Part shown: piece by piece, positions 44,244 through 53,138 of the stretch
How positions within the stretch are numbered: position 1 is the stretch's first letter
Layout of the letters: the number at the start of each line of letters is the position of its first letter
From: Rhodocytophaga rosea
GTDB taxonomy: Bacteria; Bacteroidota; Bacteroidia; Cytophagales; 172606-1
DNA: 64,000 nucleotides
Assembly (NCBI RefSeq): GCF_010119975.1
Contig: NZ_CP048222.1
Span: 4,606,501-4,670,500 of the forward strand
Reading direction: 5' to 3'
Program-made: the position numbers and the translations under genes
Notes under the pieces: generated by a model
Databases searched by the model: none
Told to the model about the DNA's origin: nothing
What the model saw: only the letters and a program-made list of their open reading frames with translations

Positions 44244-44918
44244 ATGAGGCAGTTAATTAAGGAAGTTCAGGCATTGATCCGGAAAGAAATCGTACTGGAA
44301 TGGCGGCAACGCTACGCTTTAAATGGCATGCTACTCTACGTAATCAGTACGGTGCTGATCTGTTACATGAGTTTTAGCTTGAGTGCTGGCGGCATTGAAA
44401 AACCTACCTGGAATGCTTTGTACTGGATCATTCTGTTATTTGCGGCTGTAAATGCAGTAGCTAAAAGTTTTGTGCAGGAGCGTTACGGACGGTTTTTGTA
44501 TTATTATACCTTGGTGAGTCCGCAGGGAATTATTCTGTCGAAGATTGTGTACAATGCTATACTGATGGTTGTATTGTCACTGGTGGGATATGGGTTTTAT
44601 TCGCTGATGCTGGACAATCCGGTGGAAGATCATTTTTTGTTTGTACTCACTATTTTATTAGGCGCTGCTGGTTTCTCTACTACGCTTACGATGGTTTCCG
44701 GAATTGCTTCAAAAGCAGGAAATAATAGTGTACTGATGGCCATTTTAAGTTTTCCGGTAATTATACCGATGCTGTTAATGTTGATGAAAGTTTCCAAAAA
44801 TGCAATGGATGGGCTTGAAAGGGCAGCCAGTAGCGACGAAATACTCACCCTTGCATCGATTAATCTGATTGTAAGTACACTATCTTACATTCTGTTTCCG
44901 TATCTTTGGAGAAGCTAA
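44244..44918 (+). CDS. ccmB: Heme exporter permease CcmB
   Basis: A 224-residue inner-membrane protein with six helices, a component of the CcmABC transporter for cytochrome c maturation. Blocks typical of CcmB are IRKEIVLEWRQRYALNGMLLY, FVQERYGRFLYYYTLVSPQG and VIIPMLLMLMKVS. No ccmA (the ATPase) lies next to it in this window. Confidence 0.9.
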   Translation: MRQLIKEVQALIRKEIVLEWRQRYALNGMLLYVISTVLICYMSFSLSAGGIEKPTWNALYWIILLFAAVNAVAKSFVQERYGRFLYYYTLVSPQGIILSKIVYNAILMVVLSLVGYGFYSLMLDNPVEDHFLFVLTILLGAAGFSTTLTMVSGIASKAGNNSVLMAILSFPVIIPMLLMLMKVSKNAMDGLERAASSDEILTLASINLIVSTLSYILFPYLWRS

Positions 44919-45066
44919 CATTTGCTGCTATGCTTATAACCAGTTCAATATTGCATTATATTCATTCTAATTATAAGCATTCGGAGGAAAAAAACTATAT
45001 TTTTCTATATAACAAGCTTGGCCAAATCCTTATTTTTGGCCGGTCCATTACATAAATAACACACCT

Positions 45067-45750
45067 ATGAAAGCCGCCTGGTGGAAAATGATTTGTATTG
45101 TTTTATTGCTCTATACAGTAATAGCCGGTTTTTTAATGGAAGTTCCCCGTCTGGCTATTCTTAACGAAAGCATCCGGAACTTATATTTTCATGTGCCTAT
45201 GTGGTTTGGAATGCTCCTGATCCTGGGTATCTCAGTATTTTACTCCATCAAGTATCTGCAAAAACCTTCTATAGAATCAGACGATATGGCCGTATATGCC
45301 GCGCACACCGGTATTTTATTTGGTATGCTAGGACTGGCTACCGGGATGGCCTGGGCCAGATTTACCTGGGGTGCCTGGTGGGTGAATGATCCCAAATTAA
45401 ACGGAGCGGCTATTGCCATGCTTATTTATATGGCTTATCTGGTATTGAGAGGTTCTCTGGAAGATGAGCAGCAGCGGGCACGGATTTCTGCTATTTACAA
45501 TATTTTTGCATTTGCTACCCTTGTTCCTTTGCTGTTTATTCTGCCCAGGCTTACCGATTCTTTGCATCCTGGTAATGGAGGTAATCCTGGCTTTAGCAGC
45601 TATGATCTGGATAGCAGAATGCGGATGGTATTCTACCCGGCTGTGATTGGCTGGGGATTATTGTCCGTATGGATCACGCAACTGAGTGTGCGTTTGAAAA
45701 AATTACAACGCAGGAGCGAAGAGACGTTGCACCGGCAAGTTCAGGCGTAA
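45067..45750 (+). CDS. ccmC: Cytochrome c maturation protein CcmC
   Basis: A 227-residue six-helix inner-membrane protein that presents heme to CcmE. Periplasmic His positions and the tryptophan-rich block are present, the latter as FTWGAWWVNDPKLNGAAIAM, where the usual motif is WGxxWxWDxR; the Asn-Asp here is a variant. Follows ccmB by 148 bp and precedes a CcmD-like small gene. Confidence 0.92.
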   Translation: MKAAWWKMICIVLLLYTVIAGFLMEVPRLAILNESIRNLYFHVPMWFGMLLILGISVFYSIKYLQKPSIESDDMAVYAAHTGILFGMLGLATGMAWARFTWGAWWVNDPKLNGAAIAMLIYMAYLVLRGSLEDEQQRARISAIYNIFAFATLVPLLFILPRLTDSLHPGNGGNPGFSSYDLDSRMRMVFYPAVIGWGLLSVWITQLSVRLKKLQRRSEETLHRQVQA

Positions 45751-45813
45751 ATAGTTAGCACCGTTTTTCAGAAGGTAATTAATTTGCTAGTAACTATAAT
45801 AATAATGTGATCG

Positions 45814-46029
45814 ATGAGAAAAATATTGGCCTTTGTATTGACCTTATTCTCTTTAAACCTTCAGGCCCAGCAACAGATTGAAATGGCAGACCAGTTGAGA
45901 AGCGATGGAAAAATTTACGTAGTTGTGGCCGTTGTTAGCATTATTTTGCTCGGAATTTTGTTATACCTAATACGGTTAGATACCAAAATCAGCAAACTTG
46001 AAAAGGAATCCAGAAATGAAAATGAATAA
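45814..46029 (+). CDS. CcmD-like small membrane protein
   Basis: A 71-residue protein with a signal-like hydrophobic start (2-20), one central transmembrane helix (IYVVVAVVSIILLGILLYLI) and a charged cytoplasmic tail LDTKISKLEKES. Its size and position between ccmC and ccmE fit CcmD, which stabilises the CcmABC-CcmE complex. CcmE follows after 8 bp. Confidence 0.78.
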   Translation: MRKILAFVLTLFSLNLQAQQQIEMADQLRSDGKIYVVVAVVSIILLGILLYLIRLDTKISKLEKESRNENE

Positions 46030-46037
46030 AATCTGAT

Positions 46038-46490
46038 ATGAAAAAAGCACATATTTTCGGAATTGTTATTATTGCTGTAGCTATTGCTGTAATTGTTTCT
46101 ACAGCCGGAGATGCCAGTTCGTATGTTTCCTTTAAAGAAGCAGCTGAATTAGCAGCTGATGGAAAGGATAAAAAAGTTCACGTAGTAGGAACACTTAAAA
46201 AAGGAAATACCGGTGAGATCATAGGTATGCAATATCAGCCGCAGATAGATCCGAATTATTTCTCATTTCGCCTTATTGACCAGAATAATGAAGAAAGGGA
46301 AGTTATTTACAGCAGCCCTAAACCTCAGGATTTTGAACGCTCTGAGCAGATTGTGATCATCGGTAGTATGCAAAATGATCGCTTTGTTGCTGACAAAATT
46401 CTGATGAAATGCCCTTCCAAGTACCAGGAAAATGAAATCAAAGTAGATGGTGCAAAGAATGAGCAGGCGAAAGCACAACTGGGATCGTAA
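46038..46490 (+). CDS. ccmE: Heme chaperone CcmE, CxxxY variant
   Basis: A 150-residue periplasmic heme carrier with one N-terminal anchor (5-22) and an OB-fold barrel (VHVVGTLKKGNTGEIIGM, FRLIDQNNEEREVIY, QIVIIGSMQND). In the usual CcmE a His in HxxxY binds heme covalently; here the tail reads KCPSKYQEN, with Cys125 and Tyr129 in CxxxY. C-type CcmE proteins are known in archaea and some sulfate reducers, and often go with a simplified Ccm system. The gene is 8 bp after the CcmD-like gene and before ccmF. Confidence 0.93.
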   Translation: MKKAHIFGIVIIAVAIAVIVSTAGDASSYVSFKEAAELAADGKDKKVHVVGTLKKGNTGEIIGMQYQPQIDPNYFSFRLIDQNNEEREVIYSSPKPQDFERSEQIVIIGSMQNDRFVADKILMKCPSKYQENEIKVDGAKNEQAKAQLGS

Positions 46491-46590
46491 CGGAAGAAGA
46501 TTGTAGAACTGCTGATAGGCAGGATGAATAAGAAAACATCTGGCTGTGCCGGAAGTATTGAAATAAATTTTAATTAACAACCCATCTCTA

Positions 46591-49146
46591 ATGGTTCATA
46601 CATTCATCGGTAACTTAGGACATTTATTTATCATCATTACCTTTGTTACCGCCTTAGTTGCTACCTATTCCTATTTTCAGGCCGCACGGGTACCCGAACT
46701 AGCCGCTGCCTCCTGGTATCGTTTAGGAAGAATTACTTTTTACACACACCTGGCCGCTGTACTGGGTGTGATTGTTAGTTTGTATTTCATCATCAGCAAT
46801 CATTATTTTGAGTACCACTATGCCTGGAGCCATTCCTCGCGTAGTTTGCCTTCACACTATATTATTTCCTGTTTCTGGGAAGGGCAGGAGGGAAGTTTTC
46901 TGCTGTGGATATTCTGGAATGCTTTGCTGGGTATCATCCTGATTCATACCAATAAAGCGTGGGAAGCACCTGTAATGGTGATTTTTGCCTTGGTACAGGG
47001 ATTTCTGGCTTCTATGATTCTGGGTGTGGTAATTCCAGGCCTGGATATTAAGATTGGGAGTTCTCCTTTTATTTTGCTGCGTGATGCCATGCAGGATGCA
47101 CCCATATTTGCTTCTAATCCGAATTTTGTGCCTGAAGATGGTAACGGACTCAATCCACTCTTGCAGAACTACTGGATGGTGATTCACCCTCCAACTTTAT
47201 TCTTAGGATTTGCTACAACACTTATCCCGTTTGCCTATTGTATTGCCGGTTTATGGAAAAATAAATTTGCTGAATGGATTCGTCCGGCATTACCTTGGGC
47301 TTTGTTTTCGGCAGTAGTGCTGGGCGTAGGTATTCTGATGGGTGCCTATTGGGCGTATGAAACCTTGAATTTTGGTGGATACTGGAACTGGGACCCGGTA
47401 GAAAATGCGGTATACATCCCATGGCTGGTGCTGGTGGCTACGATCCACACCATGATCACTTATAAGAAAAGCGGCACCGCTTTACGTACATCAGTGGTAT
47501 TAGCGATTGCATCCTTTGTGCTGGTATTATATGCCACTTTTCTCACCAGAAGCGGTATCCTGGGCAATGCTTCCGTTCACTCCTTCACAGATTTAGGCTT
47601 ATCCGGACAGTTGTTAATTTATCTGCTTACTTTCACCATAGGGTCTATTGTGCTGAGTGTGGTGAAATGGAAAAATATTCCTTCCGATGAAAAAGAGGTT
47701 TCTACCTATTCCAGGGAATTCTGGATATTTATCGGAGCCACTACCTTGTGTCTAGCCGCTTTCCAGGTGCTGGCTTCTACTTCCATTCCGGTTTATAATT
47801 CTATTATTGAATCATTCGGTTTTCTTTCGAACCTGGCGCCGCCAGCCGACCAGATCAGCCATTATACTAAATTCCAGTTATGGTTTGCTGTGGTTATTAC
47901 CATACTTTCTGCGATTGGCCAGTTTTTCTGGTGGCAAAAAATCGATAAAAAAACGCTGCTCAATTCTCTCACAACGCCATTGCTGGTTACATTGCTAGTT
48001 TCTGCGCTGTTTATTGTGCTGGCTGGGGTAGATAATCTGATATATATTGTGCTGCTTACCACTTCTGTGTTTTCAGTAGCGGCCAATGCTAAAATTCTGT
48101 GGAAAGTAGCTAAAAACAATTACAAACTTTCCGGAGGTGCCATTGCTCATATTGGGGTTGCCATGATGCTGATTGGTATTTTGTTCTCTTCCGGCTATTC
48201 TGAGGTAGTTTCACTTAATACATCTGGGTTGATGATCTCTAATGATGAAACCTTCAAAAAAGACAATGACAAAGAGAACAAAGAAAATACATTGCTCTGG
48301 CTGAATAAACCTACCCGTATGAATGAGTATTGGGTAACCTACCGGGGCAGACGAATAGACGTACGCAATATGCCAGGGTATATTCACAAAGAATTATTAT
48401 TGCCCGGCGATGTGGAGTACCGCTCAGTAGCCAAAGAGGATATTGTATATGAGGGCAAAACCTATTTCAAAAAAGGCGATACCCTGGAAACGTATCCTGA
48501 AAATACCTACTATGAAGTAGAATACCGGGACGATAAAGGCAGAATATTCAATTTGTATCCGAGGGTCCAGATCAATGAACAGATGAATGGCATTGCGCCT
48601 TCACCTGATATTAAAAGAAGCCTTGGCAGCGATTTATACACGTATGTTAACGCTACTCCCGACCCCAGTGCTGAAAAAGACTGGAGTGAAATGGAAGAAC
48701 ATATTGTGAGCCTGCAGGATACTTTCTTTATAAACGACTATGTAGCCGTGCTCGATAATGTTGTACGGGCATCAGAAGTAGAAGGGATTGTGCTTACTTC
48801 GAATGATGCAGCCGTAAAAGCGAAAATCCGGGTATTGGGTGAAGGCAAAGATTATGAAGTAAATCCGGTATATGTGATTAAAGACCGAATGGTAGGCCGG
48901 GTGCCAGAAACCATTGAAGACCTGGGTTTAAAACTCACTTTTAATAACATTGATCCCAATACTGGCAAATTCACATTTGGCGTGAGCACTACTCAGAAGG
49001 ATTATATTATTATGAAAGCCTTTGAAAAGCCATTAATCAATGTGCTTTGGATAGGCACATTTGTATTAGTGATTGGTTTTACACTGGCTATTATTCGCCG
49101 TTACAGCGAATTTGTCAAAATGCGCAACAAAGGAATGGAAGTATAA
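46591..49146 (+). CDS. ccmF: Cytochrome c heme lyase CcmF
   Basis: An 851-residue large inner-membrane protein that ligates heme to apocytochromes. Heme-handling WWD-type block: GGYWNWDPVENAVYIPW; other CcmF blocks are HYIISCFWEGQEGSFLLWIFWN and QNYWMVIHPPTLFLGF. The C-terminal third holds a soluble domain (~545-820) and a last helix ending in TFVLVIGFTLAII. The length exceeds the usual ~650 residues because of this domain. No CcmH/CcmI is nearby. Confidence 0.92.
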   Translation: MVHTFIGNLGHLFIIITFVTALVATYSYFQAARVPELAAASWYRLGRITFYTHLAAVLGVIVSLYFIISNHYFEYHYAWSHSSRSLPSHYIISCFWEGQEGSFLLWIFWNALLGIILIHTNKAWEAPVMVIFALVQGFLASMILGVVIPGLDIKIGSSPFILLRDAMQDAPIFASNPNFVPEDGNGLNPLLQNYWMVIHPPTLFLGFATTLIPFAYCIAGLWKNKFAEWIRPALPWALFSAVVLGVGILMGAYWAYETLNFGGYWNWDPVENAVYIPWLVLVATIHTMITYKKSGTALRTSVVLAIASFVLVLYATFLTRSGILGNASVHSFTDLGLSGQLLIYLLTFTIGSIVLSVVKWKNIPSDEKEVSTYSREFWIFIGATTLCLAAFQVLASTSIPVYNSIIESFGFLSNLAPPADQISHYTKFQLWFAVVITILSAIGQFFWWQKIDKKTLLNSLTTPLLVTLLVSALFIVLAGVDNLIYIVLLTTSVFSVAANAKILWKVAKNNYKLSGGAIAHIGVAMMLIGILFSSGYSEVVSLNTSGLMISNDETFKKDNDKENKENTLLWLNKPTRMNEYWVTYRGRRIDVRNMPGYIHKELLLPGDVEYRSVAKEDIVYEGKTYFKKGDTLETYPENTYYEVEYRDDKGRIFNLYPRVQINEQMNGIAPSPDIKRSLGSDLYTYVNATPDPSAEKDWSEMEEHIVSLQDTFFINDYVAVLDNVVRASEVEGIVLTSNDAAVKAKIRVLGEGKDYEVNPVYVIKDRMVGRVPETIEDLGLKLTFNNIDPNTGKFTFGVSTTQKDYIIMKAFEKPLINVLWIGTFVLVIGFTLAIIRRYSEFVKMRNKGMEV

Positions 49147-49275
49147 AGTATGTCTGGAACCTGGATTTACAGGATTGGAAGATTAACCGGATTAAAAATA
49201 AAAATAATTTTAATCCGGTAACTCCTGGTTTCAGACAAATCAAATAATCTGCCAAAATCTGCTTCCAGACAAGAT

Positions 49276-50052
49276 ATGAATATCACGTTTATAGGCGCTG
49301 GCAATGTCGCCTGGCATCTGGCACAAGCCCTGGATAGTGCCGGACATACCGTGCAACAGGTATACAGCCGGCGTTTACAATCGGCTGTACAACTCGCAGA
49401 CCAGCTCTATAATGCAGAACCTACTCAATCTTTAGATTTTTCCAGAAGCAAGGCAAATGTTTTTTTTATTGCTGTACCTGACCAGGCAATTGCTTCTCTG
49501 GTGACCCGGCTACAATTGCCGGTTCATGCCATACTTGTGCATACCTCTGGTACCTTGCCCATAGAATTATTATCGGCTTTTGAAAATACAGGTGTGTTTT
49601 ATCCGCTGCAAACATTCAGTAAGGCAAAGGCTTTACAAATGCAGCAAGTGCCTTTTTGCATTGAAGCTTCCAATCCGGAAACGGAAGAAGTTCTGGTAAG
49701 TCTGGCACAGGATATAAGCCGCACCGTTTATCTGGTAAGTTCAGCTGAGCGTAAAGTATTGCATGTGGCTGCTGTATTCGCCTGTAATTTTACCAATCAT
49801 CTCCTGTCAATCGCTTATCAGATCACCTTGCAGGAGAATCTGGAATTTAGCCTGCTTGAACCACTCATCAGAGAAACAATTAACAAAGCCTTAGCTGGTG
49901 AAAATCCGGCAAGTGTACAAACAGGCCCTGCGGTGCGTAATGATACTAGCACCATGCAAAGCCACCTGGACTATCTCAGCCGTTCTCCCGCAGAAAAGGA
50001 AATCTACCAACTCATCAGCCAGAATATTCAGAAAGTAAGCCGCGAACTGTAA
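49276..50052 (+). CDS. Rossmann-fold DUF2520 protein
   Basis: A 258-residue cytoplasmic protein with an N-terminal NAD(P)-binding motif GAGNVAWHLAQAL (7-19) and a C-terminal helical DUF2520 domain (from ~140; GVFYPLQTFSKAK, FACNFTNHLLSIAYQI). Related to F420-dependent-reductase-like oxidoreductases; substrate unknown. Transcribed with the dehydrogenase downstream. Confidence 0.87.
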   Translation: MNITFIGAGNVAWHLAQALDSAGHTVQQVYSRRLQSAVQLADQLYNAEPTQSLDFSRSKANVFFIAVPDQAIASLVTRLQLPVHAILVHTSGTLPIELLSAFENTGVFYPLQTFSKAKALQMQQVPFCIEASNPETEEVLVSLAQDISRTVYLVSSAERKVLHVAAVFACNFTNHLLSIAYQITLQENLEFSLLEPLIRETINKALAGENPASVQTGPAVRNDTSTMQSHLDYLSRSPAEKEIYQLISQNIQKVSREL

Positions 50053-50131
50053 GATTAGCCCTGTATTCGCATTTTGTGCGATAACTTAAATGTTTATTTT
50101 GCACCTAATTTCTATAAGATCATAAGTCCGC

Positions 50132-51361
50132 ATGAAAGAACTGCTGAAGAAATTTGAGGACAAAAAGCCTGAAATTGTATTTGAATGGAAAGATCCGGAA
50201 ACTGAAGCGGAGGGCTGGGTGGTAATTAATTCATTGCGGGGCGGGGCAGCAGGTGGAGGTACCCGTATGCGTAAAGGGCTGGATAAGCGGGAAGTCGAAT
50301 CGCTGGCAAAAACCATGGAAGTAAAGTTTACGGTTTCAGGGCCGGCTATTGGAGGGGCGAAGTCAGGAATTAATTTCGATCCGGCAGATCCCAGGAAAAA
50401 AGGCGTATTGGAAAGGTGGTACAAAGCTGTTTTTCCTTTGCTGAAAAATTATTATGGTACCGGAGGCGACCTGAATGTAGATGAAATCCACGAAGTAATT
50501 CCCATTACAGAAGAATACGGCTTATGGCATCCGCAGGAAGGCATTGTAAACGGACATTTCCGGGCAACCGAACCACAAAAAATCAAAAAATTAGGACAAC
50601 TGAGGCAGGGTGTTTCCAAGGTGCTGGAAGACACGAATTATACACCTACTTCCAGACATAAAAAATATAGGGTTGCAGATATGATTACTGGCTTCGGCGT
50701 AGCAGAGGCCGTCCGGCAGTATTATACGATATGGGGCGGGGATATTTCTAAAAAACGGGCGATTATTCAGGGATGGGGCAATGTAGGCGCTGCAGCTACC
50801 TTATATCTGGCAAAGTACGGTGTAAAAATTGTAGGCATTATCGACAGAAATGGAGGCATTGTTTCCGAGAAAGGACTGGATCTGGCAGCAGCCAAACAAT
50901 TATTTTTTAACAAAACCGGCAACCAGCTAAATGAGCCAAATCTGATTCCTTTTGAGGAAATAAGTGAAAAAATATGGAACGTGCCTGCTGATATATTTAT
51001 TCCGGCAGCGGCTTCCCGTCTGGTTACAGCCCGGCAAATACAACAAATGGCTTCAAACGGCCTGGAGGTGATTTCTTGTGGGGCAAATGTTCCGTTTAAT
51101 GATTCTGAAATTTTCTATGGCCCGACCACCGAACTGGCAGATGGGCAAGTTTCCCTCATCCCGGATTTTGTGGCAAATTGTGGTATGGCCAGAGTGTTTG
51201 CGTATCTGATGAATACACAGGCGGAAATTACGGATGAGGCTATCTTTACCGATGTGTCACAAACGATAGGGAATGCTTTAAAACAGGCACACCATCACAA
51301 TCCGCAGAAAAATGGCATCGCACAAACACTATTCAGAATTGCCCTCGAACAGCTCGTATAA
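50132..51361 (+). CDS. Glu/Leu/Phe/Val dehydrogenase family protein
   Basis: A 409-residue NAD(P)-dependent amino-acid dehydrogenase. The catalytic lysine block is VSGPAIGGAKSGINFDP, with RGGAAGGGTRMRKGLDKREVESLA before it; the Rossmann motif is IIQGWGNVGAAATLYLAKYGVK. The C-terminal helix region has CGANVPFNDSEIF. Glutamate-type specificity is likely but the family is mixed, so no gene symbol is given. Cytoplasmic. Follows the DUF2520 gene by 79 bp and precedes mscS by 46 bp. Confidence 0.9.
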   Translation: MKELLKKFEDKKPEIVFEWKDPETEAEGWVVINSLRGGAAGGGTRMRKGLDKREVESLAKTMEVKFTVSGPAIGGAKSGINFDPADPRKKGVLERWYKAVFPLLKNYYGTGGDLNVDEIHEVIPITEEYGLWHPQEGIVNGHFRATEPQKIKKLGQLRQGVSKVLEDTNYTPTSRHKKYRVADMITGFGVAEAVRQYYTIWGGDISKKRAIIQGWGNVGAAATLYLAKYGVKIVGIIDRNGGIVSEKGLDLAAAKQLFFNKTGNQLNEPNLIPFEEISEKIWNVPADIFIPAAASRLVTARQIQQMASNGLEVISCGANVPFNDSEIFYGPTTELADGQVSLIPDFVANCGMARVFAYLMNTQAEITDEAIFTDVSQTIGNALKQAHHHNPQKNGIAQTLFRIALEQLV

Positions 51362-51407
51362 ATGTACAATTTGAGGATTTTATCAACGTATACAATCTTT
51401 TCTCCCT

Positions 51408-52541
51408 ATGAACTTCGAACAATATTTAAATCAGCGTTTCTGGGGAAACCGGCTTGAAAATATTTTGTGGTGCATTGGAATTCTGATTTTTGGCCTGTTA
51501 TTGAAACGGGCGATCTCCCTTTTGCTAAGCAATATTTTATTCAGGCTTGTGAAAAAGGAGTCAGAAAACCTGCCTCTTACCGATTTTTTGAAACTCATGC
51601 GTCAGCCAGTTGAAATGTTTATTTCACTGGTCGTAATTTATACTGCTTTCAGTTTCCTGGTATTTCCGCCCCAATGGCAACTGGTATCTGTCAGGCAATT
51701 CGGATTGCGGATGTTTTTGCTTAAAACCTATCAGTTGCTCATTATTATTGCCGTAACCTGGCTGGTGATGAACTGCTTTAATTTCTTTATGCTGGTAATG
51801 GCAAGGCGGGCAGTGCGTAAAGGTTCCGGGTTTAACGAACAACTGATTCCTTTTCTGAAGGAAGTATTTAAAGTATTTCTGGTCATTTTTGCTTTTTTCT
51901 TTGCCCTGGGTGCTTTATTCAGCCTGGATATTGGTTCGATCATCGCCGGGTTGGGTATTGGCGGTCTGGCAGTGGCACTGGCGGCCAAAGAAAGTCTGGA
52001 GAATTTGTTTGCTTCGTTCACTATATTTCTGGATAAACCTTTCGTAGCTGGCGATACTGTGCAGGTAGGTACCATTCAGGGAACGGTAGAAAAAGTAGGT
52101 TTCCGCAGTACACGCATTCGTACCTTAGACAAAAGTTTTCTCACCATTCCCAATAAAATGATGATAGATCAGCCGCTCGATAATCAGACACAACGCCGGT
52201 TTAGAAGAGCAAGATTTACTATTGGGCTCGATTATCAAACACCCACTGCTATCGTGCAATCCATTTGTGATGATATCAGAAAAGCCATTGCTGCCAATGA
52301 TCTTACCAAAAGCGAACCAGGTCAGGTACGGTTCACTGATTTTGGAGAAAGCTCGCTGAATGTGCTGGTGCTTTTTTTCGTGGAAACGGTAGATTTTAGT
52401 GAGTACAACCAGGTAAAGGAAGCGATAAATATCAAAATTATTGAAATAGTAAAAAAGCATCAGGCATCATTTGCCTTTCCTAGCCGTACTATTCATGTGA
52501 TTCAAGAACCGATAGCGAAGTCTGTTTCCAGTACTTTTTAA
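51408..52541 (+). CDS. Small-conductance mechanosensitive channel (MscS family)
   Basis: A 377-residue inner-membrane channel that opens when the membrane is stretched. It has four N-terminal helices, then the pore helix block (SIIAGLGIGGLAVALAAKESLENLFASFTIFLDKPF) and the cytoplasmic beta domain (GDTVQVGTIQGTVEKVGFRSTRIRTLDKSFLTIPN). C-terminal cage (RARFTIGLDYQTP...) is complete. Length is larger than E. coli MscS, as in YnaI/YbdG-type relatives. Confidence 0.93.
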   Translation: MNFEQYLNQRFWGNRLENILWCIGILIFGLLLKRAISLLLSNILFRLVKKESENLPLTDFLKLMRQPVEMFISLVVIYTAFSFLVFPPQWQLVSVRQFGLRMFLLKTYQLLIIIAVTWLVMNCFNFFMLVMARRAVRKGSGFNEQLIPFLKEVFKVFLVIFAFFFALGALFSLDIGSIIAGLGIGGLAVALAAKESLENLFASFTIFLDKPFVAGDTVQVGTIQGTVEKVGFRSTRIRTLDKSFLTIPNKMMIDQPLDNQTQRRFRRARFTIGLDYQTPTAIVQSICDDIRKAIAANDLTKSEPGQVRFTDFGESSLNVLVLFFVETVDFSEYNQVKEAINIKIIEIVKKHQASFAFPSRTIHVIQEPIAKSVSSTF

Positions 52542-53138
52542 TATATATCTGGTTCCATAAGGAGACTACAAAATATAAAAACTATAAATTCGACACCTGA
52601 TTATTTATTTTGTTGTAAATTACTGCCAGAAGTAAATTTTGACCGTATAGATATCAGGAATAAAGTGAGCTTGAGATTAAAAGATAATTTGTTTTTAAGT
52701 GTTGATATTGTCAACATGCCCGAAAAGTGAAATAATATTTATCCCATAATTTTTTGTGGTTTGCGAACTATTTTATTCACAAACCGTATGAAATAATAAC
52801 ATATTATTTGTGAAATTCACGATAGAATGTATATATTTGCTACTTCTGCTAGTAAGGTATATCCACATCCGTTTTTGAAATAAGTTTTTCCGGCTATAAT
52901 TAATACCAGTTTATTCCAGTGATAAAGGTAAAACGATCAGTTTACCGCTTTAGCGATTTGATGTCTACCACCTATTCATCTATCCATTGCGGCATATAAC
53001 ATACTTGAATATTATCGTCAATTTGTTTCATCTCTTAGGATTTGTTTTTCTTACAAACATCAAAACAAAATAATTTAACAAACTTTTTATTCGCCCACAG
53101 CGAATACATCATTTTTATTAATCAACACTACCCCACTT
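52542..53138 (+). other. Intergenic region upstream of rho with promoter
   Basis: 597 bp. A promoter-like pair TTTG (52807-52810) and TATATTTG (52832-52839), separated by 21 bases, lies 300 bp before the rho ATG, so the mRNA would have a long leader, which could serve autoregulation of Rho. No other gene was seen in the region. Confidence 0.5.
52807..52839 (+). promoter_or_regulatory. Probable rho promoter
   Basis: TTTG at -33 position (52807-52810) and the -7 element TATATTTG (52832-52839), 21 bases apart, then C, match the Bacteroidota promoter consensus. Confidence 0.55.
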
